Assembly: GCF_026642255.1 (NCBI RefSeq)
Contig: NZ_CP113264.1
Span: forward strand, 4,650,001-4,714,000
Source: Streptomonospora nanhaiensis
GTDB taxonomy: Bacteria; Actinomycetota; Actinomycetes; Streptosporangiales; Streptosporangiaceae
Reading direction: 5' to 3'
Length of the DNA: 64,000 bases
The notes under the pieces were generated by a model that saw nothing but the letters and a program-made list of their open reading frames with translations, was not told where the DNA came from and ran no database searches. The translations under genes and the position numbers were made by a program. This document shows positions 24,675-32,495 of this stretch, piece after piece. Numbering within the stretch: the first letter of the stretch is position 1; the number at the start of each line of letters is the position of its first letter.

Positions 24675-27509
24675 TCACCCGAACAGCGAGGCGATCCCGT
24701 CGCCGAGGAGGGCGAGCAGGTCCAGGGCGCCCAGGTCGAGACGGGCGCCCGCCTCCAGGCCGGTGGCGAGGAACGCCACCAGGAGGATCGGCACCAGGAC
24801 GCGCGGGAGCCGGCGGCGGGTGCGGGGGGCGAGGGGTGCGTCGTGCTCCTCCTCGTCCTCGGGGTCCAGCCAGGGGCGGTCCAGCCGGGCGACGTCGCGC
24901 CGCAGGTCCTGGACCTCCGCGTGGTAGTGGTCGCGCTCCTCGCGCACCCGCTGGAGTTCGGCGCGTTCGGCGCGGACGGCGGCGCGGGCGTCGACCACGT
25001 CCACACGGGCCCCTTCCGGGCCGCGGCGGGAGTGCCAGCGCTCAAGGCGGGCCAGGGGCAGGTCCGCGTACTGGGTGGGCCAGTTGTCGTCGGCCGGCCC
25101 CTCGTCGAAGGGGTCGTCGAACCCGGGCTCGGTCTCGGCCGCGTAGTCGAGGGGTTCGTTCCCGCCCCGGTTCCCGTTCTCCCCGTCGGCCGCGGCGACC
25201 ACGCCGAGGGGCGGGGCGTCGGCGGGGGCCCGGAGTTCCGGGGCGGCGACGGGCTCGAGCGGGGCCGGAGGGGCGAAGTCCTCGGGGGGAGCGTCTGCGG
25301 GGAGGTCGCGGCGTTCGGCCGGGGGCACGGCGACCGTCCGCTCGTGCGGCTCCCGCCAGGCCGGGGGCTCCTGGGTCTCCGTGGCCTCGGGCACCTCCGG
25401 CGCCTCCCCCGCCCCGGGAGCCAGGGCGGCCTCCTCGGCCTCCCGGCGTTCGGCGGCGCGGCGCTGGGCGGCCCTCGCGTCCCGGTCGACGGCCCTGCGG
25501 AGGGTGCGGCCGAACATGCGCGGCCGCCCGGCGACCGGGGTCGGGTCGTCGGTGACGATCTCGCCCGCCTCGTAGTAGGCGGGCGGTGCCAGGGGGTCGC
25601 GGGCGGGAACCGGCCCGTGCTGCGCGTAGGGTTCCGGGGCGTCGAAGATCCCCGTCGTCCGCCGGTGTCCGCCCTGCGGTTCGCCCCCGTCCGCCTCCCC
25701 CGTCCGGAGGGCGCCGGAGGTCGACGGTTCCCCGGGCGCGGGGGCGATGCGGGGCATGCGGGCCCTGGGGGGAGCCTCGGCGGCGCCATCGGGCCCGTCC
25801 ACGGGCTCCGGCGCCTCGGGCAGGGGCTCGGGGTCGGACGAGGGCCAGAGCGCTTCGTTGGTCCGGCCCTGCGGGGCGTTCCCGTCCGGGTCGCGTCCGG
25901 ACCCTGCGGCGGACCGCGCTCGTCCGGCCTCGCGCTCCGCGTCCGCGGCCCGGGCGATCTCCTCGGCGAACGCCCGGAGCGAGCCCTGTCCCAGCCGGGC
26001 ACCGGGGGCGGGGCGTGCCGCTTCGGTGCGCTCGGCGGGCGCCCATGGCTCCGAGGGCGGGCGGGGTCCGGTCTCCTCCTCCCCCGGGGCCTCGGCCTCG
26101 GGGAGGTCCGGAAGGGGGATGTCGTCCTGCTCGGACGCGGTATCGAAGCTCCCGCCGCCGGCAGGGGCTCGGTCGCCGGCGGAGCCGCGTCCACCGTGCG
26201 GGGCGCGGTCGCCGCCCGGGTGCCGGTCGCGGGCGGAACAGCGGTCGCCGTCGGACCCCCTGTCCGCGTCGGCGTCCGGCGCACCCGTGAGGCCGTCCCC
26301 GCTCCCGGGTTCCGGTTCGCCGTCCGGCAGCGCCTCGGCCTCGGGGACGTCCTCCAGTCCGAGGTCGTCGTCGAGATCGCCGTATCCGGGGGCGCGGGTC
26401 TCGGCCGGGGACTCCGGGGCCTCCTCCCCGAACCCGCGCGGTGGCGCGGATTCCGGGGCTCTGTGCGCCTCGATCCCCTCCGCCGGTTCCGGGGACGCGG
26501 CGCCCGCCCCCGCGTCGCACGGCGGGAGGGGGACGGCCTGCGGGGCCTCCGCGGGCACGGTCCGGGACGGGCGGGGGGACGGGGCGAGCCAGTCGGCCAG
26601 CAGGTCGCGGCGGTCGGCGAAGGTGGGGGCCTCCGGGATCCCCCGTTCGGCCAAGTGGGCGGCGAGCGCGTCCCCGCCCTCCTCGCGGAGCACGGCGACC
26701 AGGGCCTCGGCGGTCCTGCGGTGGTCCGGGGGCGGCGGGTTGAGGAACGGCGTCGCCGCCGGGGCCGCGGGCGGACCGAAGGCCAGGTGTCGGCCGTCGG
26801 CGGTGCCGAGCACGGGGTCGTAGGTGGAGAACGACCAGCTCCACCCTGCCGCCGGGATCGCCCGGGGCGGTGTGAGCACGTCGTGCAGCGCCCGGTGCAT
26901 CCCCCACAGGAAGCGCAGCTGTACCGCCTGCCACAGGTCGGCGCGCTCCGGCGCCAGGGCGATGTGGACGGGCAGGTCGGGCCGTGCCAGGGCGGCGGCG
27001 ACCGCGCCGACCAGGAGGGGTTCTCCGCCGACGGCGGTCTCGGCGGCGTGCCGGTCGCGGGTGCGCACGGCGCCGGGCGCGGCGGTGCGCTCCCAGGGCT
27101 CGGGGGCGGGCAGCGTGTCCATGGCGGCCCAGCCGGGGGCGGGCGGGCGGCGCTGCGCCGGGCGGGTGTTGGGGTTCTCGTGCAGCGCCAGGACGCGCGG
27201 CAGGGTCAGCCCGTACCCCGGGCCGACGATGGCCCAGGCGTGCGCGGAGCGGACGTCCCCGGGCCACCGGTAGACCAGGGCCGCCTGCCCGTCGGGGTAG
27301 GTGTGCGCCCACAGGGTCTCGGGGTAGTCGGCGGGGTCGGTGTCGGGCAGGGCGGACCGGTAGTCGGCGGTGAGCGCGGGGATGAGCCGGTCGCGCCAGG
27401 AGCGCAGTACGGGCTGCTCCGTCTCGGGCAGCGAGGAGGAGGCGGGACCGGGTCCGACTCTGCCGAGGAGGGTGGGTTCGGCCCAGGCGAAGTGGATCTG
27501 GTGGTACAT
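24675..27509 (-). CDS. 944-aa tail-anchored protein, possible GAP1-like
   Basis: Starts at ATG 27509 (MYHQIHFAWAEPTLL) preceded by GAGAG. Residues 1-330 are a folded domain with SWRDRLIPAL, LWAHTYPDGQAALVYRWPG, HAWAIVGPGYGLTLPRVLAL, and SWSFSTYDPVLG near 240. By eye this recalls the GTPase-associated protein (GAP1) family of actinobacterial conflict systems, but I am not certain. Residues 360-790 are low complexity, rich in Glu, Pro, Ala and Arg, and probably disordered. A coiled coil follows (AAVRAERAELQRVREERDHYHAEVQDLRRDVARL). The end has one membrane helix, LPRVLVPILLVAFLATGLEAG, so most of the protein faces the cytosol. No partner GTPase is visible in the window. It is monocistronic. Confidence 0.6.
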   Translation of the reverse strand: MYHQIHFAWAEPTLLGRVGPGPASSSLPETEQPVLRSWRDRLIPALTADYRSALPDTDPADYPETLWAHTYPDGQAALVYRWPGDVRSAHAWAIVGPGYGLTLPRVLALHENPNTRPAQRRPPAPGWAAMDTLPAPEPWERTAAPGAVRTRDRHAAETAVGGEPLLVGAVAAALARPDLPVHIALAPERADLWQAVQLRFLWGMHRALHDVLTPPRAIPAAGWSWSFSTYDPVLGTADGRHLAFGPPAAPAATPFLNPPPPDHRRTAEALVAVLREEGGDALAAHLAERGIPEAPTFADRRDLLADWLAPSPRPSRTVPAEAPQAVPLPPCDAGAGAASPEPAEGIEAHRAPESAPPRGFGEEAPESPAETRAPGYGDLDDDLGLEDVPEAEALPDGEPEPGSGDGLTGAPDADADRGSDGDRCSARDRHPGGDRAPHGGRGSAGDRAPAGGGSFDTASEQDDIPLPDLPEAEAPGEEETGPRPPSEPWAPAERTEAARPAPGARLGQGSLRAFAEEIARAADAEREAGRARSAAGSGRDPDGNAPQGRTNEALWPSSDPEPLPEAPEPVDGPDGAAEAPPRARMPRIAPAPGEPSTSGALRTGEADGGEPQGGHRRTTGIFDAPEPYAQHGPVPARDPLAPPAYYEAGEIVTDDPTPVAGRPRMFGRTLRRAVDRDARAAQRRAAERREAEEAALAPGAGEAPEVPEATETQEPPAWREPHERTVAVPPAERRDLPADAPPEDFAPPAPLEPVAAPELRAPADAPPLGVVAAADGENGNRGGNEPLDYAAETEPGFDDPFDEGPADDNWPTQYADLPLARLERWHSRRGPEGARVDVVDARAAVRAERAELQRVREERDHYHAEVQDLRRDVARLDRPWLDPEDEEEHDAPLAPRTRRRLPRVLVPILLVAFLATGLEAGARLDLGALDLLALLGDGIASLFG

Positions 27510-27826
27510 GCTCTCGGGCAAGTCGCCCCTCCCACGGGTTCGCGGACCGAGGCGGCGCGGCCGCCCCGCCGCCACTAGGGAAGGTATCCGGTCATGGCTT
27601 GAGAAAAACCGTACACACAGTTTTATGTGCGCGTATGCGTACTTTGCCCCGGTCTTGTTGACCGGCCCCGGCCACGCCACCCCTGTCCCCCGCGGAGCCC
27701 CCGCCCCCGGAGCACCGCCTCTCCCGTCCCGTGGGCCGCCGCGCACCGGTACGGGGAGGCGCTGCCGCGCCGGTCGGCCCCCGCCCCGTCGGGCGCCCGA
27801 CCGGCGGGCCCGGCGGCCCGTGGCCG
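27510..27826. other. Intergenic region upstream of the tail-anchored protein gene
   Basis: 27590-27665 is AT-rich for this genome and should hold the promoter of the minus-strand 944-aa gene. The rest is GC-rich and includes the candidate aldo/keto reductase terminator at 27769-27805. No gene is seen. Confidence 0.5.
27769..27805 (-). terminator. Candidate hairpin after the aldo/keto reductase gene
   Basis: GCCGGTCGG (27769-27777) and CCGACCGGC (27797-27805) are perfect 9-bp arms with a 19-base loop, 22 bases past the stop. There is no T-run. Confidence 0.4.
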
Positions 27827-28804
27827 CTACCCGGCGTCCGCCAGGCGCCCCCACTGCTCCGCGCTGAGCGTCAGGTCGGTGGCCTCGATCGCCTCGTTCA
27901 GCTGGTCCAGGCTGCTCACCCCCACCAGCGGCACGACACGCGGGTCACTGTCCATCAGCCACGCGAGGACCACCTGGTTGCGGGTGGCACCGGTCTCCCG
28001 TGCGACCTCGTCCAGGACCGCCAGCCGGGCCGGGGTCCCGGGGTGGTCGTAGACCGGGTCGAGCCCGGCGGCCTTCTCCGGCCTCGTGTAGGCGCCCCAC
28101 AGCAAGGAGGTGTAGGCGACCAGCGTGTGCTCCCGGCCCTCGGCGGCCTCCTCCCGCACGAAGTCGAGGAGTTCGGGCGTGACGTGCATGTGCCCCGTGG
28201 AGGCGAGGGGCCGGTCGAACCGGGGCTGGAGGTAGCTGTACCGGTACTGGAGCACGCGGGGGCGCGGCCAGCCGTTGGCCTCGGTGACGGCGCGGGCACG
28301 CTCCAGCCGCCAGGTCCGGTGGTTGGACAGGCCCAGCTCGGCGACCGCGTCCTCGGCGACCAGCTTGGCGAACGCGCCCAGGGTCTCCTCCATCGGGACC
28401 GACCGGTCCTCGTGGTGGGCGTAGAGCACGTCGAGCCGGTCCACCCCCAGTCGCTCGCGACTGCGTTCGGCGGCCGTGGCGACGGCCGCCGCCGACAGCC
28501 CCTCCTTCGTCTCCGGCCCCGTGCCGGGCACGGTGGGCTGGGCGCCGAGCTTGGTCGCGATCACGACCTCGTCGGTGATCCCCCGCTCCCGGCGCCACCG
28601 GCCCAGGAAGGTCTCGCTCTCGTGCCCCTCGAACCCCTCCACCCAGAACTGGTAGCAGTCGGCGGTGTCCACGAAGGTGCCCCCGGCCTCGACGAAGCGG
28701 TCGAGCAGTGCGGCGGAGGTGGCGTCGTCGGTCTGGCTGCCGAACTTCATCGCGCCCAGGCAGAGGGCGCTGACGCTGCGGTCGCCGATGGTGGTGTGGC
28801 GCAT
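27827..28804 (-). CDS. Aldo/keto reductase
   Basis: An NADPH-dependent oxidoreductase of 325 residues with the AKR barrel. The catalytic tetrad is visible: Asp and Tyr in FVDTADCY near 50, Lys in ATKLG near 85, His in YAHHED near 130. Later motifs are GLSNH near 160, the cofactor-binding loop ending VPLVGVSSLDQL near 295, and LSAEQWGRLADAG at the end. The substrate is unknown. Its ATG overlaps the stop of the MerR gene (TGATG), so the two form an operon, and MerR probably controls it. Such MerR/AKR pairs respond to aldehydes, thiols or oxidants in other bacteria. Confidence 0.9.
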   Translation of the reverse strand: MRHTTIGDRSVSALCLGAMKFGSQTDDATSAALLDRFVEAGGTFVDTADCYQFWVEGFEGHESETFLGRWRRERGITDEVVIATKLGAQPTVPGTGPETKEGLSAAAVATAAERSRERLGVDRLDVLYAHHEDRSVPMEETLGAFAKLVAEDAVAELGLSNHRTWRLERARAVTEANGWPRPRVLQYRYSYLQPRFDRPLASTGHMHVTPELLDFVREEAAEGREHTLVAYTSLLWGAYTRPEKAAGLDPVYDHPGTPARLAVLDEVARETGATRNQVVLAWLMDSDPRVVPLVGVSSLDQLNEAIEATDLTLSAEQWGRLADAG

Positions 28805-29202
28805 CAGATGGTCTCCTCGACCGGTTCGGGGGTGCGTTCGGCGAGCACGCCGAGGTAGTAGTCGATCTTGTGCTGGATGACGGCCTGGCGGTCGCGCAGC
28901 TCGGCGATGCGCTCGTCCAGCCGGCGCTGGTGTCCCTGGAGCACCTCGACGCGGTCGGGGACCGTGTGGTCACCGGCGCGGACCAGCTCGGCGAAGTCGC
29001 GCAGGCGTGCGATGGGCATGTCGGTGTCGCGCAGGCAGCGGACCAGGTGGAGGAGTTCCACGTCGTCGGTCCTGTAGCGGCGGTGACCGCTGGGCGAGCG
29101 CTCCACGCGGCGGAGCAGGCCCGCCTTCTCGTAGTAGCGCAGTGTGTCCAGGGTCAGTGCGAACCTCTCGGCGACCTCGCCCGGCGTGTAGTAGTCCCTC
29201 AT
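28804..29202 (-). CDS. MerR-family regulator of the AKR operon
   Basis: A 132-residue regulator: YYTPGEVAERFALTLDTLRYYEKAGLLRRVERSPSGHRRY is the MerR winged helix-turn-helix, followed by a long dimer helix (residues 75-115). There is no C-terminal Cys cluster for metal binding, so a small organic ligand or redox signal is more likely. I chose ATG 29202 over 29214 because the upstream ATG falls within the -10 region. A perfect palindrome with MerR-type promoter spacing lies at 29217-29238, suggesting autoregulation by DNA distortion. It overlaps the AKR gene. Confidence 0.9.
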   Translation of the reverse strand: MRDYYTPGEVAERFALTLDTLRYYEKAGLLRRVERSPSGHRRYRTDDVELLHLVRCLRDTDMPIARLRDFAELVRAGDHTVPDRVEVLQGHQRRLDERIAELRDRQAVIQHKIDYYLGVLAERTPEPVEETI

Positions 29203-29216
29203 GTCGAGAAGCATGG

Positions 29217-29238
29217 GACCTGGAGTGCGCTCCAGGTC
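29217..29238 (-). promoter_or_regulatory. MerR operator within a 19-bp-spaced promoter
   Basis: GACCTGGAG and CTCCAGGTC are perfect 9-bp arms with a 4-bp spacer. On the minus strand it is flanked by TTGACC (-35) and, 19 bases later, CATGCT (-10-like). Elongated spacers with the operator between the hexamers are the MerR hallmark. Confidence 0.75.
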
Positions 29239-29301
29239 AAGGGGTTCCGACGAATTGCCGGAAAGTTCCCCGTGCGGGGGCCTTCCCCCCGGCCGGGGCG
29301 C

Positions 29302-29979
29302 TCAGCCGCTTCCGCCCCGGATCGCACCGACGACCGCGTCCGTGAGGTCGTCGATGATCTCCCGCTCGCTGACCTCGGGATGCTCCAGCCACCACTCCCC
29401 CGCGGCCTGCACCATGCCGACCACGGCGTGCGCCACGATCTGGGACCGCAGGCGGCTGCCGACCCGCGCTTCGGCGAGGAGCTGCTCGGCGAGCTCCTCA
29501 CCGAGCCGGCGGACCATCATGCCCAGGTCACCGCGCATGCGGGAGTCCTCGGACGTGGCCCGGTCCATGAGGAACCGGTAGAGGTTGAGGTTCTGGGAGA
29601 TCATCGACAGGTACGCGCCGACGGTGGCCCGCGCCCTCACCTCGAACCGGGTGTGCTGGTGCAGCTCCTCGCGGATGCGCTCGATGAGCGGGTCCACGTG
29701 GCGCCGGGCGAGGGCGCGGTACAGCCCGCCCTTGTCACCGAAGTGGCGGTAGAGGATCGGCTTGCTGATCCCGGCCTCGGCGGCGATGGCCAGCATCGAC
29801 GCGTCCGGCCCGTCGCGCTGGATCACCCGGTCGGCGGCGTCCAGGATCGCGCGCCGCCGTTCGGGGTCGCGTCCCCGGCCCCCGCGCCCCCCGCGTGCCG
29901 GGGGGATCTCCGGGGCGGGGGTTCCGGAGGCGTCGGTGCTGTCGGTCGGCGCGGTCGAGCGCGGGTGTTCGAGGGCCAC
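29302..29979 (-). CDS. TetR-family regulator
   Basis: A 225-residue repressor. A 30-residue Pro- and Gly-rich N-terminus precedes the helix-turn-helix (RRRAILDAADRVIQRDG, MLAIAAEAGISKPILYRHFGDKGGLYRALARR). The ligand-binding part includes LNLYRFLMDRAT and AHAVVGMVQAAGEWWLEHPEVSEREIIDDL, a form common in TetR proteins that control lipid metabolism in actinomycetes. No divergent partner exists: the thioesterase-like gene 57 bp upstream is on the same strand. The target is unknown; the palindrome ahead of the acyl-CoA dehydrogenase gene is one candidate. Confidence 0.9.
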   Translation of the reverse strand: MALEHPRSTAPTDSTDASGTPAPEIPPARGGRGGRGRDPERRRAILDAADRVIQRDGPDASMLAIAAEAGISKPILYRHFGDKGGLYRALARRHVDPLIERIREELHQHTRFEVRARATVGAYLSMISQNLNLYRFLMDRATSEDSRMRGDLGMMVRRLGEELAEQLLAEARVGSRLRSQIVAHAVVGMVQAAGEWWLEHPEVSEREIIDDLTDAVVGAIRGGSG

Positions 29980-30035
29980 AAGGGTTCACGGTAGCGGTTC
30001 TGCGAGGTGGGAGGGCGGATCGACCGCTCCCCGGC

Positions 30036-30830
30036 TCAGGCCCGGAGCGCGATCCAGGTGGCGGCGGCGCGGGCCAGCGTCCTCCCGGTCCCGTCGAGGA
30101 GCGCGCTGGTGGTGTGGATCTTGCGCCCGTCGACCGATGCCAGGTGGCCCGCCACCACGTAGGTGCTCCCGATCCGCGGGGCCTCGTCGATCCGCACGGT
30201 GAACCGGCCGAGCACGGCGGGGCGGCCGACCACGTCGCTGGACCAGCCGCCGGGGCAGTCCAGCGCGGCCCACACCTGGACCGGTTCGGCGGCGCCGGTC
30301 CCGTCGTCCAGTCCGGGGTGCGGGGTCCAGGTGCAGGCGACGGTGTTCCCGGCACCGCCGGGGCCGGCGCCGGGGCGCACGGAACCGGCGAACAGGCGCA
30401 GGCCGTCGCCCTCGGCGCGCTCGGGGCCGCAGCTGTAGCAGCGCGGGAAGGGGTGCCCGGAGAGTCCGGCGTAGCGGCTCTCGGCCTCCGCGGCCTCGGC
30501 GAGCCCGATCGGGCCTCCCGGTATCCCGGGGGCTCCTGGCCCGCCGGGGAGGTCGGCGACCGCGGCCTCGGCGACCAGGTGGCCCGCCTGTCCCTCTCCG
30601 ACCGCCGGGTCGGTGAGGCGGAGGCCGGCGGCGGGGTCGCCCTCCACCGCCAGGGGGTGGTCCAGGGGCGGCGGGGTGCGCAGGGTGACCTGGACGGCCG
30701 GCCCTCCGACGGCGGTGAGCCGTGCGGCGAGCAGACCCGCGGTGTAGCCGCCGTTGCCCGACCCGTCCGGCCCGTTGTAGGCGGCGGGGACGGTGATGGT
30801 GGGGGCGCCTTCGCCCGTGGTGGCGTTCAT
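30036..30830 (-). CDS. Hypothetical protein, possible hot-dog fold thioesterase
   Basis: A 264-residue soluble protein. The N-terminal half (TITVPAAYNGPDGSGNGGYTAGLLAARL, VQVTLRTPPPLDHPL) and C-terminal half (PVQVWAALDCPGGWSSDVV, AVLGRFTVRIDEAPRIGSTYVVAGHLASVDGRKIHTTSALLDGTGRTLARAAATWIAL) look like two hot-dog units, as in double-hot-dog acyl-CoA thioesterases. A FPRCYSCGP Cys pair sits between them. I have no exact family name, and the activity is inferred. It lies upstream of the TetR gene and could be cotranscribed with it. Confidence 0.6.
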   Translation of the reverse strand: MNATTGEGAPTITVPAAYNGPDGSGNGGYTAGLLAARLTAVGGPAVQVTLRTPPPLDHPLAVEGDPAAGLRLTDPAVGEGQAGHLVAEAAVADLPGGPGAPGIPGGPIGLAEAAEAESRYAGLSGHPFPRCYSCGPERAEGDGLRLFAGSVRPGAGPGGAGNTVACTWTPHPGLDDGTGAAEPVQVWAALDCPGGWSSDVVGRPAVLGRFTVRIDEAPRIGSTYVVAGHLASVDGRKIHTTSALLDGTGRTLARAAATWIALRA

Positions 30831-31017
30831 GGCGCCAGCGTAGACGTCGGATGAATCGGACCGTCAGGGCGCCCGCGGCCGGAGAACCGCCCGGCGCGCA
30901 CACGGGCGGGGGCCGGCGCGTCCGGCCGGCCGGACGGGCATCACACGCACGGCCCCGCACGGGACGGCGGGACGGCACGGCGCGGGACGGGGTGCTCCCC
31001 CGGCCCGCGCCGACGCG

Positions 31018-31899
31018 TCAGTCCCCGCTCCCGGTCACCGACACCCCCGCGCCCGGGGACAGCGCCACCACGTCCACGTCACCGTTCTTGATGGCCTCGT
31101 ACAGGACCGCGCCCTCCGGGCCGAGCAGGTCCACGAGCGACTGCATCGCCTCGGCCTCGGCGTCCGCCAGCTCCTCCCGGGCCTCCGCGGTCTGGATCTG
31201 CTCCGCGACCTGGTGGGCCTCGGTCATGGCCTCCCGGACGGTCTCCGGCGGCACGGGCCGCTGGAGCGTGAGCTGCGGGGCGCCCAGGTCGTCGCCGTCC
31301 TCGGTGGTGTAGGTGGGGCTGATGAAGAACGCCCCGCCGCCCATCTCGGTCACGTACTCGACCAGCAGCTCCCCGACACGGGACTCCCACTCCCGCTTCG
31401 CGTCGTCGTCGGAGTACAGGGCCTGCCACTCGAATTCCGCGCTGGCGTCGTCCAGGGCCCGGCGCAGCGGCTGCCCCACGTAGTCGCGGATCATCTCGTT
31501 CCAGCCCGCGTCCTCGTGGGCCTCGTACTTGGTCCCGACCAGCTCGTGCATCTGCTGGAACACGTCGCAGTCGGGGTTGAGCTGGAACGTCACGACGCCG
31601 GTGGAGGTCATCTCCAGGTTGTCGGCGGTGACGACCGTCTCCGAGGACATCTCCGCCTCTTCGCCGCCGGAGAAGGTGAACGTGCGCTGGCCGCCGGGGT
31701 AGACGTACACCTCGTCGCCCGGGCCGTAGTACTCCCGGTTCCCGGATTCGACGCACTGGTCGAAGGCGGTGGAGGAGAACAGGCCGGCGTTGTACTCCAG
31801 CCCCATCTCGTCGGGGTCCACGCTGACGGAGCAGGCGGTGAGGCCGAGTGCGAGGGCGGCGGTCGCGAGGACGGCGGTGGTGGTGCGGTTGGGGGTCAT
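31018..31899 (-). CDS. SPFH/band-7-like lipoprotein
   Basis: A 293-residue lipoprotein. The signal peptide ends with the lipobox LTACS (Cys23), so the protein is anchored outside the membrane. The body starts VDPDEMGLEYNAGLFSSTAFDQCVESGNREYYGPGDEVYVYPGGQRTF, which looks like the start of an SPFH domain. Strand-rich segments (VVTADNLEMTSTGVVTFQLNPDCD) and a helix-rich C-terminal half (EAHQVAEQIQTAEAREELADAEAEAMQSL) follow, as in band-7 proteins. SPFH proteins form large oligomers at membranes; an exported lipoprotein version is uncommon. ATG 31899 has AAGGA upstream. Confidence 0.75.
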   Translation of the reverse strand: MTPNRTTTAVLATAALALGLTACSVSVDPDEMGLEYNAGLFSSTAFDQCVESGNREYYGPGDEVYVYPGGQRTFTFSGGEEAEMSSETVVTADNLEMTSTGVVTFQLNPDCDVFQQMHELVGTKYEAHEDAGWNEMIRDYVGQPLRRALDDASAEFEWQALYSDDDAKREWESRVGELLVEYVTEMGGGAFFISPTYTTEDGDDLGAPQLTLQRPVPPETVREAMTEAHQVAEQIQTAEAREELADAEAEAMQSLVDLLGPEGAVLYEAIKNGDVDVVALSPGAGVSVTGSGD

Positions 31900-32495
31900 C
31901 GGGGGTCCTTAGGGGTGTCGTGGGAGTCGATGAGGTGGACCGCTCCGCCGCCGGCCGGTGTACCGGTCCGGTCGGCGGTCTCGTCGTGACGGCGGGCGGG
32001 GCGAGCGGAGCGAGCGGCGCGGGGCCCGGCGCGGCCCGGAGGGGGCCGCGGACAGGACCGGCGTGGGCTGTCCGCCGGGTGGGCTCCCCGCGCCGTGCGG
32101 CGCGGAGGGTGTCGTACTGCTCGCCGGTGTGTCGTCCGGTGGGGGTGCTCGTGCCCGCCGGAGGGCTCCCGGTGGTGTCGGGAAGGCCCCGGGCGGCCGT
32201 GTCCCCGTTCTCCGCGGGACTTCTACGATCCGCCGCGCCGGCCGCGGGTTCGGCGGAACGGGGACGGCCGGGCGCTGTGGCCGGATCCGGCCAGGGCGGG
32301 GTCGGTCGAACGGCGGGGGAGGCGGGGGCGCGACCGGCGGCGCCCGCTCGCCCCGCCGGGCGTGACCTGCCTCCGCCGCCGAGGGGCAGGCCGCGCCCGG
32401 CGGACGATTGTGCCTGGAAGATCCTGCTGTTACCGTTGGTAACACGCATTGACCGCCCCTCCGCCCCCGGAGGGTCCGACAAAGGATGTAAGCGC
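31900..32495. other. 596-bp GC-rich intergenic region
   Basis: It separates the divergent lipoprotein and acyl-CoA dehydrogenase genes. Reading frames open through it give only Arg-, Pro- and Gly-rich products without ribosome sites, so I see no gene. The right end holds the palindrome at 32428-32444. Confidence 0.5.
32428..32444. promoter_or_regulatory. Palindrome upstream of the acyl-CoA dehydrogenase gene
   Basis: TGTTACC, GTT, GGTAACA: perfect 7-bp arms, 51 bp upstream of the ATG at 32496. Size and symmetry suit a TetR- or GntR-type repressor of fatty-acid or amino-acid catabolism. The regulator is not identified. Confidence 0.55.

Noticed and set aside
24432..27578. Very long open frame on the plus strand opposite the 944-aa gene
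   Set aside because: GC-rich DNA leaves antisense frames open. The product is Gly/Arg/Val-rich with no ribosome site, and the minus strand has a coherent domain order.
31909..32445. Possible 178-aa protein on the minus strand in the 596-bp gap
   Set aside because: Product is Pro/Arg/Ala-rich with no fold-like pattern, and there is no ribosome site.
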